Shown one piece after another: positions 24,437 to 32,620 of a stretch of DNA of 35,015 bases. The notes beneath the pieces are model-generated. The model did no database searches. It saw nothing but the letters and a program-made list of their open reading frames with translations, and was not told the origin of the DNA. Numbering within the stretch: position 1 is the first letter of the stretch; every line of letters begins with the position of its first letter. The stretch lies in NCBI GenBank assembly GCA_910578365.1, contig CAJTRC010000016.1, forward strand, positions 1 through 35,015, read 5' to 3'. The position numbers and the translations under genes were made by a program. The stretch is from an uncultured Muribaculaceae bacterium. GTDB taxonomy: Bacteria; Bacteroidota; Bacteroidia; Bacteroidales; Muribaculaceae.

Positions 24437-25945
24437 TTATCCACAGTGGAAATACTTGCGAACCATGTCAAGCATAGCTTCAGTATCAGCCTTGGCGCGG
24501 ACTATCTCCTCCTGATCGTACGAGCGCAGACGGCGCAGAGTTGACTCTATGAGGCGCGGCGGAAATACTCCGTGCTCCTCAAATACCTTACGCACAGCCT
24601 CCAGACGGTCGGCAGAGTCGGCGCAGTCCACAGGCAGAGTGGCCAGTTTTTCGCTCTTGGCAGCGTTCTCGGCCTTGTGAATATCCACGTCCACATAGTT
24701 GTCTTCGGCCACCTTCAGACCGTCGGGCATCTCGAAACCATGGCGCAGGGCTACAGCCAAACCGGCCAGCAGAGTGTACACATCGGCCGAACCGTCGGCG
24801 TTGCGAATCTCGAATGTTTGCTTTTGGCGCGGGTCGACATCAGCCGATGTGCGGCTGCCGGGATTGAGTTCGGCGCACATATCGCCCGTAGCTGTCCAGC
24901 CTAAGGGCACACGAACCAGCACAGAGCGGTTGCGGTCGCCCCAACATACTGCGGTGGGAGCTTCCTGGTGAGGCACCAGGCGGAAGTAAGAGGTCGGATT
25001 GGTATTGCCGAACGCAGTCAGAGCGGGAGCCAGATTCATCAGACCGGCAATGCCGCGGCGGGCAGCCTCGCTAAGGCGTCCGTCGGCGCCGGTCATCACG
25101 CTGTGGCCATCGGCATCGACAAAGCGGATATGCACGTGTAAACCGCTGCCTGCTTTGCCTACGGTGATTTTAGGAGCGAAAGTCACGTCGAGCCCTTCCT
25201 GCATGGCCTGATTGCGTATTACCCACTTGGCCAGAGCCAGCTGGTCGGCTGCGGCACGGGCGTCGACGGGCAGAAACTCGATTTCGTTCTGCTCGTAAAT
25301 CATGCCGTCAAGTGTAAAGTTTCCTACTTCGCTATGGCCATACTTAATTTGGCCGCCTGTCGAGGCTATCAGGCTCATGCAGCGGGTACGGAAGTCGTTG
25401 AACTTGGCAAAGGGGCCCGACTCGTGGTAGCCTTTCTGGTCGCGTGCCGGGAATGCACCTTCATCCGGGGCAATCACATAATATTCGAGCTCGCCCATAG
25501 CCTGAAACTGCAGACCGGTGGTAGCGGTGAACTCGCGGCAGGCATGGTCGAGGATATGCTCGGGCGAACCTTCAACAGGACGTCCGTCCTTGTCGAAGTA
25601 GCTGCAGAGCATGGTCAGAGTGGGCAGCGGAGCAAAGGGGTCGACGAATGCGGTGCTGAAACGTGGCAGCACATAAAGGTCGGAATTGCCGGCCTCCACA
25701 AAGTCGAAGAGCGACGAACCGTCGACACGCTCGCCAAGCGAAAGTATGGTTTCGAGATAGCTGTATGAATTGATTACAAAGTTGAGAGTCTTAAGGCGTC
25801 CGTCACCGGCAGGGTACATGAAATTTACCATTTCTATGCCTTTTTCGGTTATGAAACGGATGATGTCGTCTTTTGTAAACTCAGACGCCGGCTTCTTTAA
25901 GAAGTCAACTACGGCGTTCTTGCAGAGTAGAATTTCGCTGTTCAT
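24437..25945 (-). CDS. glnA: Glutamine synthetase
   Basis: A 502-residue glutamine synthetase. Catalytic blocks in order: GELEYYV (metal Glu), HSEVGNFTLDG, NEIEF, GSGLHVHIRF (metal His), NPTSYFRLVPHQEAPTAVCWG, the arginine block NRSVLVRVP, and FEIRNADGSAD. It joins ammonia to glutamate with ATP in the cytoplasm. The length is close to type I GlnA but far below GlnN (type III, about 700 residues). The GlnA adenylylation-type NLYDLP block near the C-terminus is not seen, so control is probably by transcription. It has its own promoter and a GC-rich hairpin in its leader. Confidence 0.9.
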   Translation of the reverse strand: MNSEILLCKNAVVDFLKKPASEFTKDDIIRFITEKGIEMVNFMYPAGDGRLKTLNFVINSYSYLETILSLGERVDGSSLFDFVEAGNSDLYVLPRFSTAFVDPFAPLPTLTMLCSYFDKDGRPVEGSPEHILDHACREFTATTGLQFQAMGELEYYVIAPDEGAFPARDQKGYHESGPFAKFNDFRTRCMSLIASTGGQIKYGHSEVGNFTLDGMIYEQNEIEFLPVDARAAADQLALAKWVIRNQAMQEGLDVTFAPKITVGKAGSGLHVHIRFVDADGHSVMTGADGRLSEAARRGIAGLMNLAPALTAFGNTNPTSYFRLVPHQEAPTAVCWGDRNRSVLVRVPLGWTATGDMCAELNPGSRTSADVDPRQKQTFEIRNADGSADVYTLLAGLAVALRHGFEMPDGLKVAEDNYVDVDIHKAENAAKSEKLATLPVDCADSADRLEAVRKVFEEHGVFPPRLIESTLRRLRSYDQEEIVRAKADTEAMLDMVRKYFHCG

Positions 25946-25968
25946 GTTATCTATTTAAGGGTCAATAT

Positions 25969-25987
25969 CCGGCGTATATAACGCCGG
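25969..25987 (-). promoter_or_regulatory. Hairpin in the glnA leader
   Basis: Minus strand CCGGCGT-TATAT-ACGCCGG: a perfect 7-bp GC-rich stem with a 5-nt loop, in the untranslated leader between the predicted transcription start and the ATG, 23 nt upstream of the ATG. No T-run follows in the reading direction, so it is not a terminator for glnA. Confidence 0.55.
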
Positions 25988-26006
25988 TTTTAGTATAGTG
26001 GGATAG

Positions 26007-26037
26007 CGAAATTAGAAAAACATAGTGGAATAAGCAA
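26007..26037 (-). promoter_or_regulatory. Promoter of glnA
   Basis: Minus strand TTG (26037-26035), 20 nt, TAATTTCG (26014-26007), one mismatch to TAnnTTTG. It gives a leader of about 58 nt that includes the hairpin at 25969-25987. Confidence 0.6.
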
Positions 26038-26105
26038 GCATTTAACAATAATTCACCAAATAAGATTTGTTATTACTATATGTAGACCATAAAGTTTCTG
26101 AAATA

Positions 26106-26137
26106 TTTGGATGTCTGACAATTTTATTATAACTTTG
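26106..26137 (+). promoter_or_regulatory. Consensus promoter touching the mini sorting-domain gene
   Basis: TTTG (26106-26109), 20 nt, TAACTTTG (26130-26137): a perfect consensus. Only 3 nt separate it from the first ATG (26141) and 6 nt from the second (26144), so transcription should start at or near the start codon. Confidence 0.75.
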
Positions 26138-26140
26138 TGA

Positions 26141-26452
26141 ATGATGAAAAAACTCTACTTGATACTCGGCATAGCTTTTATGATATCCGGCGCTGTAGCT
26201 CCGGCAGTTCATGCCATGCCCGAACCTTATGTTCAGGAAGCTGAGGTTAAGACGGTAGAACTTAAAGTAAACGGCCATCAGCTCAACATCACCAACCACG
26301 ATAATGAAGCGAAACAGGTTGTCATATACGCACTTACCGGCCAGGTGGTGAAGCAGTTCGACGCTCCTCACGGCACTACTGCCGTAGACCTCGGCGCCGG
26401 ATACTACATTGTGAAAGTCGAGAAGCTAAGCCAGCGGATTGTAATCCGTTAA
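26141..26452 (+). CDS. Mini T9SS protein: signal peptide plus type-A sorting domain only
   Basis: A 103-residue protein. Residues 1-25 form a Sec signal peptide (KK, hydrophobic core, AVHA). After a short linker, residues 38-103 match a T9SS type-A C-terminal sorting domain: LKVNGHQLNI, VVIYALTGQVV (the IYxxxGxxV strand), VDLGAGYYIVKV and the basic end RIVIR. No cargo domain is present. In known systems the sorting domain takes cargo across the outer membrane and is removed by PorU. A free-standing domain could be a regulator, a decoy or plug for the translocon, or a remnant of a larger gene. It may be co-transcribed with pullulanase 58 nt downstream. Confidence 0.75.
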   Translation: MMKKLYLILGIAFMISGAVAPAVHAMPEPYVQEAEVKTVELKVNGHQLNITNHDNEAKQVVIYALTGQVVKQFDAPHGTTAVDLGAGYYIVKVEKLSQRIVIR

Positions 26453-26510
26453 GAACCGCTATAATAATCCAATATCATACTTATTGCCCTGCGGGGTCAT
26501 ACACAACTAC

Positions 26511-28532
26511 ATGAAACTTACTTTTATGCAACTCTGCACTGCGGCCATGATGCTGACCGCCGCGACAGGCTCGCCAATACTTACGCAAGCCCAAAATCCC
26601 GATGCCAGATACGCCTCCTGGCCATGCTATGACAGAACTGACCTCGAGCTTACCGTCGATTCCGACGGCACTCACTTTGCCCTCTGGTCGCCTGAGGCAC
26701 AGCAAGCCAGAGTACTCCTGTACAACACCGACCGTAACTCTCCCGCTTACAAAAGCCTGCAGATGACCAAAGGCGACCGCGGGGTATGGCGCGTGTCGGT
26801 TCCGCAGCAGCTCTACGGCAAATTTTACACATTTCAGATTATGCATAACGGCAAATGGCTGGCCGAAACTCCGGGTATATGGGCAAAGGCCGTTGGTACC
26901 AATGGCATGAGGGCCGCCATAATCGACTTCAGTAACACCAATCCGGAAGGATGGGCCGAGGACCGCGGCCCGCGCATCAAAAACATCACCGATGCTGTAA
27001 TCTACGAGATGCACCACCGCGATTTCAGTGTGCATCCGACCAGCGGCATCGTAAACAAAGGCAAGTTTCTGGCTCTGACAGAGCAAGACACCAAGTCGCC
27101 GACAGGTAATCCTACAGGCATCGAGCACCTTAAACAGCTTGGTGTGACGCATGTGCACATACTGCCCAGCTACGACTACAACTCGGTCGACGAGTCGAAC
27201 CTGCCCTCCAACCAATACAACTGGGGTTATGATCCGTTTAACTACAACGCTCCTGAAGGCAGTTACTCCACCAATCCTGCAGATCCAGCCATCAGAGTGC
27301 GCGAAATGAAACAGATGGTACAGGCCCTGCACAATGCCGGCATTGGCGTGGTTATGGACGTAGTGTATAACCACACCGCCAACAACGACGATTCCAACTT
27401 CTCACTTACCGCCCCGGGATACTTCTACCGCCACCGTGCCGACGGCAGCTACAGCGACGCATCGGGCTGCGGCAATGAAACCGCATCGGACCGTCGGCAG
27501 ATGAGCGACTATATTGTAAATTCGGTGAAATACTGGGCCGACGAATACCACATCGACGGCTTCCGCTTCGACCTCATGGCAATCCACGACATTGAAACCA
27601 TGAACCGTGTAGCCGCCGAACTCAAAAAAATCAATCCGTCGATATTCGTATATGGCGAAGGATGGACTGCCGGCGACTCGCCATTGCCTGCCGAACAGCG
27701 TGCACTTAAAGAAAATGTAGCAAAAATGGACGGCATAGCAGTATTCTCCGATGACATACGCGACGCCATCAAGGGCCACTACTCAAATGCCGAAGACCGC
27801 GGTTTCGCCACCGGCAAACCCGGCAACGAGGAAACCGTAAAAATAGGAATTGTGGCATCGACTGCACATCCTCAGGTCGACTACAGCAAAGGCAACAACT
27901 CAAAGTTCGCATATGCCTCGGCTCCCACACAGATTATCAACTACGTGAGCTGCCACGACGACCTCACCCTCACCGACAAACTCGCCAAGTCGATGCCCGG
28001 CTCATCGGAGGACGAGCGCCAGCGCGCCGCCCGCCTTGCCCAGACCATTGTGTTTACTTCGCAAGGCACTCCTTTTATCTTTGCCGGCGAAGAGATATTC
28101 CGCGATAAAAAGGGCGTACACAACTCATACAAGTCGCCCGATTCCATCAACACCATCGACTGGAATCTCAAGCACAAGAATGCCGAGCAGTTCGACTACT
28201 ACCGCCAGCTGATACGCCTCCGTAAGGAGCATCCGGCATTCCGCATGACCACCGCCGATGACATTGCCAAGCATCTGGTATTCGACAAAGTCAGCGGCTC
28301 GAACCTTATCAGCTACTCGCTCAAGGACAACGCCAACGGCGACAGCTGGAAAGAAATCAAACTGGTATTCAACGGCAATACCGAGCCTGTGACCGTAAAC
28401 ATCCCCAAAGCCGACTGGACCATCATAGCCTTCGACGGAAAAATCGACCCGGATGACAGCCTCGGCACCACACGCGGCGGCAAAACTGAAATTCCCGCTA
28501 CCTCGGCCTACATCCTCGCCCGCACCAAGTAA
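26511..28532 (+). CDS. pulA: Type I pullulanase (GH13)
   Basis: A 673-residue secreted enzyme. Signal peptide about 1-26 (no lipobox cysteine), a CBM48-type N-terminal beta domain (TVDSDGTHFALWSPEAQ), and a GH13 barrel. The pullulanase motif YNWGYDP is at 236-242; the nucleophile is Asp354 (DGFRFD), the acid/base Glu383 (YGEGW) and the third acid Asp483 (SCHDD). It cuts alpha-1,6 links in pullulan, glycogen or starch, probably in the periplasm. No SusCD pair is nearby. The ATG at 26511 is preferred because it gives a clean signal peptide; an in-frame start 27 nt upstream is less likely. Confidence 0.92.
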   Translation: MKLTFMQLCTAAMMLTAATGSPILTQAQNPDARYASWPCYDRTDLELTVDSDGTHFALWSPEAQQARVLLYNTDRNSPAYKSLQMTKGDRGVWRVSVPQQLYGKFYTFQIMHNGKWLAETPGIWAKAVGTNGMRAAIIDFSNTNPEGWAEDRGPRIKNITDAVIYEMHHRDFSVHPTSGIVNKGKFLALTEQDTKSPTGNPTGIEHLKQLGVTHVHILPSYDYNSVDESNLPSNQYNWGYDPFNYNAPEGSYSTNPADPAIRVREMKQMVQALHNAGIGVVMDVVYNHTANNDDSNFSLTAPGYFYRHRADGSYSDASGCGNETASDRRQMSDYIVNSVKYWADEYHIDGFRFDLMAIHDIETMNRVAAELKKINPSIFVYGEGWTAGDSPLPAEQRALKENVAKMDGIAVFSDDIRDAIKGHYSNAEDRGFATGKPGNEETVKIGIVASTAHPQVDYSKGNNSKFAYASAPTQIINYVSCHDDLTLTDKLAKSMPGSSEDERQRAARLAQTIVFTSQGTPFIFAGEEIFRDKKGVHNSYKSPDSINTIDWNLKHKNAEQFDYYRQLIRLRKEHPAFRMTTADDIAKHLVFDKVSGSNLISYSLKDNANGDSWKEIKLVFNGNTEPVTVNIPKADWTIIAFDGKIDPDDSLGTTRGGKTEIPATSAYILARTK

Positions 28533-28587
28533 TTGAGCGATGAATTCGTAGCTCTGTAACACTCATACCATACAGGGCAAACTTAAG

Positions 28588-28632
28588 ACTGGAGCTTACT
28601 GCTGCATTGAAAATGCAGCAATAAGCTCCAGT
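28588..28632. terminator. Bidirectional terminator between pulA and the choloylglycine hydrolase gene
   Basis: A 20-bp stem with one mismatch (ACTGGAGCTTACTGCTGCAT against ATGCAGCAATAAGCTCCAGT), loop TGAAA, lies between the converging stops. TATTTT follows on the plus side, so it can serve both genes. Confidence 0.82.
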
Positions 28633-28652
28633 TATTTTACCAAGCCACCAAA

Positions 28653-29702
28653 TTACCACATGGGCTTGAAACCACTGCTCTTTTTGAGTTCATGGTTCAT
28701 ACATCCATGGAAATCCGAATAGTCGGTAGTGTCGAGTTTAAGTATAGGCGCACCCGGCGTAAGCATCAGTTTGCCAAGGTCGACGTAAAAGTCGCTGAGG
28801 CTATCGGTAAATTTAAAATAATATCTCAGTCGACCTGCATCGGAGATGCTTCGCCACTGGGTCGACGACATGTTTGGCGAACCGGGCAGCTCATAGCCCA
28901 TTGGCACCGATATATAGGCCATTATCGATGCCAGTTCGGCCCTTGCAGTGTTGTAATCGACATCGTGGGGCACGTGGTTGATAAAGAAATCGGCGCGTAC
29001 AAAACGGTCAGGGCTGGTTACCGTACCGGGCAGCATGTGTGTACCGCCTATATTGGTCCAGTATTTGTTTATGGCCATCATGTCGGTATAGTTCGGGTCG
29101 TTGGTCATAACCAGCAGATCGCGTCCGCGATGCGTGGTCAGTCGCCCGTCGACGTACTCCATCAGCAGAGTTTCGCCCATACGGTCGGTAATGCCGAAGT
29201 GCAGCAGCGATACAGTCCCACCGTCGAATGTTTCGCCTGCAATAGCAAAATCGTTGTTTTTTAACCATGTATCAACTTCGTCTACTGTCTGGAAATTATC
29301 CAGGAAATAGGAAACAATCATCGACAGACTTACTACCGGCACATCTTCGTCGGCTTTGGCCTCGCGGTATATGGCAGTCTTGCAGAAAAGACTGTTCATA
29401 ATCAGGCCTTGGTTGTTCATGCCTTCGGTGATACCGCCGTCGTAACCTACCGACACTACTGAGCCGTACTTCGAAGTCCAGCGTAGCATAGGCCCCTGAG
29501 GCATCGACTGCTTTGTGATACCGGCCGGATATACATATATATTTGTCGGAATCGGCGTACGCCAGTCGAGCGTTCGGCCAACCATCACAATGTTTTCTTT
29601 AGCAGCACTGTCGCTGAGGAATACCACACGCGAGCAAGCTTCTGCCGGGTGTGCGGCGCCAAGTGTAATCGCTGCCGCAGCAATAATCGGAAGTATTTTC
29701 AT
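28653..29702 (-). CDS. Choloylglycine hydrolase family protein (bile salt hydrolase / penicillin acylase-like)
   Basis: A 349-residue Ntn-hydrolase. The signal peptide ends AHPAEA and is directly followed by Cys23 (CSRVVF), so signal peptidase cleavage would expose the nucleophile cysteine. GRTLDW (Asp46), MNNQGLIMNSLF, MTNDPNY and the later RADFF arginine match the family's substrate and oxyanion residues. Members cut linear amides: conjugated bile salts, penicillin V or N-acyl amines; the substrate cannot be settled from sequence. AEAC is not a lipobox, so it is periplasmic or secreted rather than a lipoprotein. It lies 76 nt after uvrA on the same strand. Confidence 0.87.
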   Translation of the reverse strand: MKILPIIAAAAITLGAAHPAEACSRVVFLSDSAAKENIVMVGRTLDWRTPIPTNIYVYPAGITKQSMPQGPMLRWTSKYGSVVSVGYDGGITEGMNNQGLIMNSLFCKTAIYREAKADEDVPVVSLSMIVSYFLDNFQTVDEVDTWLKNNDFAIAGETFDGGTVSLLHFGITDRMGETLLMEYVDGRLTTHRGRDLLVMTNDPNYTDMMAINKYWTNIGGTHMLPGTVTSPDRFVRADFFINHVPHDVDYNTARAELASIMAYISVPMGYELPGSPNMSSTQWRSISDAGRLRYYFKFTDSLSDFYVDLGKLMLTPGAPILKLDTTDYSDFHGCMNHELKKSSGFKPMW

Positions 29703-29778
29703 AATCGGAGAAATTTAAGCATAAATATTCGGCTTATATTTATAACCGATTAATCCTCCGATTGTTTGCAACGTCGAA

Positions 29779-32616
29779 TCAGGATAGCTGCTCTTTCAGG
29801 AACGATGCCGTGGGCGAATCGCCGGCGGCAATCTGCTCGGGAGTGCCGGTAGCGATGATACGGCCGCCGTGCTCACCTCCGCCGGGGCCCATGTCAATTA
29901 CATGGTCGGCGGCGGCAATCATGTCGAGGTTATGCTCTATCACCAGCACGGTGTTGCCTTTGTCCACGAGTCGGTTGAGAATCGTCAGCAGTGTGTTCAC
30001 GTCGTCGAAATGCAAACCGGTGGTGGGTTCGTCGAGTATGAACAGAGTCTTGCCGGTATCGCGTTTGGCCAGTTCGGTGGCAAGCTTCACGCGCTGGTTC
30101 TCGCCGCCCGACAGCGTACTGGAGGGCTGACCGAGCTTTATGTAACCAAGCCCGATATCCTGCAGTACTTTCAGCTTTTTCAGTATCGGAGGCACCGAGG
30201 CAAAGAACTCCACTGCCCGGTTGATGGTCATGTCGAGCACGTCGGCAATTGACTTGCCTTTGAAGCGCACCTCAAGAGTTTCGCGGTTATAGCGCTTGCC
30301 TCCGCACACCTCGCATGGTATGAGTACATCGGGCAGAAAGTTCATTTCAATGGTTTTGTAGCCGTTGCCCGAACAGGCCTCGCAGCGTCCGCCTGCCACG
30401 TTGAACGAAAAACGTCCGGGTTTATAACCTCGGATTTTGGCTTCGGGCAAGTTCACGAACAGCGAACGGATGTCGGAGAACACACCGGTATAGGTGGCCG
30501 GATTGGAGCGGGGAGTACGTCCCAGCGGCGACTGGTCGACGGTCACTACCTTGTCGATATTCTCGATCCCCTCGATTTCGGTATATGGCAGAGGCTCCTG
30601 CTGCGAGCGGAAGAAGTGCCTGCTGAGTATCGGCTGCAGTGTGCCGTTGATTATGCTCGACTTGCCGCTGCCCGACACGCCTGCCACGCAGGTGAATGTG
30701 CCCAGAGGCAATTCAAGGTCAACATTTTTAAGGTTATGGCCTGTACAGCCTTTAAGCGTCAGAGCCTTGCCGTTGCCGCGACGGCGGGGCGGGTTCTCGC
30801 CCACTTTCAGTGAGCCGTTAAGATAGCGCGCTGTAAGTGTATTGCTGGCAAGCATCTCACGGGGTGTTCCGGCAAAGACCACTTCGCCGCCTTTGCGTCC
30901 GGCACCGGGCCCGATGTCAATCACGTAGTCGGCGTCGAGCATTATATCTTTATCGTGCTCTACCACTATAATAGAGTTGGAGGCATCGCGCAGACGCTTG
31001 AGCGAGTCTATCAGTCGGCGGTTGTCGCGCTGGTGCAATCCAATCGATGGCTCGTCGAGGATATACAGCACGTTCACAAGCTCGCTGCCAAGCTGTGTAG
31101 CCAGACGTATGCGCTGGCTTTCGCCGCCCGACAGCGTGCCCGAGTTGCGGCTCAGCTGCAGATAGTCGAGGCCTACATCGACCAGAAAGCCCAGTCTGGT
31201 GGATACTTCCTTGAGTATTTCGTGAGCCACGGTGCGGTCGCTGCCGTCGAGGCGCTCTTCTACTTCGAGGCTCCAGCGATGCAGGCGTGCTATATCCATG
31301 CGGGTCAGTTCGGCTATGTTCATGTTGTCGACAAAAAAGTGCAGTGATTCGCGGCATAGCCTGTCGCCATTACATTCAGGACATACTACACGCGAAAAGA
31401 ACTGACCGCTCCATTTTTTGGCACTGCTGCCGGAGTCATCGGTCTGCTGCAGTTCGAGGTACTTTATCAGACCTTCGTACGACTGGAAGTAGTTCTGAGT
31501 GCTCATGGTGTCGTTTTTGAGCTGCAGGCGGTCGGTGGTACCGCTTATAATTTCGCCTATACATTCGTCGCTGAGCTGTCCTACAGGGGTCTTCAGGTCA
31601 TAGCCATACTTTTCACAAATGGCTGCAATCTGCCAGAATATCATAGTGTTCTTCTGTTTGCCCAGAGGCACAATGCCACCTGCGGCCACCGACACGCTAT
31701 CATCCGGCATTATTTTTTTGCGGTCCACAATATTTATCATGCCAAGGCCCTTGCAGCAGGGGCAGGCGCCCTGCGGTGAGTTGAACGAGAAATCGTGTGG
31801 CGCCGGTTCGCGGTACGAAAGACCGGTGACAGGGTCCATAAGCTGACGGCTGTAGTGGCTGAGCTGCGATGTTTCGAGGTCGAACACCATCATCTGTTTT
31901 TCGCCAAGGCGCATGGCTTCGGCCACACTTTCGCGCAGACGGCTTTCGTCTTTCGACGACGGTTTAAGCCTGTCGATCACCAGCTCTATGCTGTGGTTCT
32001 TATAGCGGTCGAGCTTCATGCCCTGCACAATCTCGCGCAGTTCGCCGTCGACACGCACATTCAGATAGCCTTTGCGTCGCAGACTCTCGAACAGTTCCTT
32101 GTAATGGCCCTTGCGGTTTTTCACCAACGGAGCCAGCAGATAAATTTTGCAGTCTTCGAATTTATCGAGTATGAGCTGCACTATTTTTTCTTCGGAATAT
32201 TTCACCATTTCGGCGCCCGATTCGTAGCTGCGCGCCTTGCCTATGCGGGCATATAGCAGTCGCAGAAAATCATATATTTCGGTGGTTGTGCCTATGGTGC
32301 TTCGCGGGTTTTTGTTTACCGTTTTCTGTTCTATCGCAATCACCGGGTTTAGCCCTGTGACTTTGTCGACATCGGGCCGCTCGAGAGTTCCGAGCATATT
32401 GCGGGCATACGACGAGAATGTTTCTATATAGCGGCGCTGGCCTTCGGCAAAAATAGTGTCGAAAGCCAGGCTCGATTTTCCGCTGCCGCTCAGGCCTGTT
32501 ATAACGGTGAGCTTGCCGTGCGGTATGTCGACATCGATATTTTTCAGATTGTTTACTCTGGCTCCGATTACCGAGAGGTGGTCGAAGCCGTCGGTCGATA
32601 TGATTTTTTCTGACAT
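29779..32616 (-). CDS. uvrA: Excinuclease ABC subunit A (UvrA)
   Basis: A 945-residue protein of normal length with two ABC ATPase halves: Walker A GLSGSGKSS (from 41) and GVSGSGKSS, ABC signatures LSGGESQRIRLA and LSGGENQRVKLA, and Walker B LYILDEPS / LFILDEPT. Zinc cysteines are seen in the first half (CPCC, CPEC) and second half (CEAC...CEVC). It finds bulky DNA lesions and loads UvrB. Only 4 nt separate its start from the lytic transglycosylase stop, so the two are co-transcribed. Confidence 0.98.
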   Translation of the reverse strand: MSEKIISTDGFDHLSVIGARVNNLKNIDVDIPHGKLTVITGLSGSGKSSLAFDTIFAEGQRRYIETFSSYARNMLGTLERPDVDKVTGLNPVIAIEQKTVNKNPRSTIGTTTEIYDFLRLLYARIGKARSYESGAEMVKYSEEKIVQLILDKFEDCKIYLLAPLVKNRKGHYKELFESLRRKGYLNVRVDGELREIVQGMKLDRYKNHSIELVIDRLKPSSKDESRLRESVAEAMRLGEKQMMVFDLETSQLSHYSRQLMDPVTGLSYREPAPHDFSFNSPQGACPCCKGLGMINIVDRKKIMPDDSVSVAAGGIVPLGKQKNTMIFWQIAAICEKYGYDLKTPVGQLSDECIGEIISGTTDRLQLKNDTMSTQNYFQSYEGLIKYLELQQTDDSGSSAKKWSGQFFSRVVCPECNGDRLCRESLHFFVDNMNIAELTRMDIARLHRWSLEVEERLDGSDRTVAHEILKEVSTRLGFLVDVGLDYLQLSRNSGTLSGGESQRIRLATQLGSELVNVLYILDEPSIGLHQRDNRRLIDSLKRLRDASNSIIVVEHDKDIMLDADYVIDIGPGAGRKGGEVVFAGTPREMLASNTLTARYLNGSLKVGENPPRRRGNGKALTLKGCTGHNLKNVDLELPLGTFTCVAGVSGSGKSSIINGTLQPILSRHFFRSQQEPLPYTEIEGIENIDKVVTVDQSPLGRTPRSNPATYTGVFSDIRSLFVNLPEAKIRGYKPGRFSFNVAGGRCEACSGNGYKTIEMNFLPDVLIPCEVCGGKRYNRETLEVRFKGKSIADVLDMTINRAVEFFASVPPILKKLKVLQDIGLGYIKLGQPSSTLSGGENQRVKLATELAKRDTGKTLFILDEPTTGLHFDDVNTLLTILNRLVDKGNTVLVIEHNLDMIAAADHVIDMGPGGGEHGGRIIATGTPEQIAAGDSPTASFLKEQLS

Positions 32617-32620
32617 CAGC

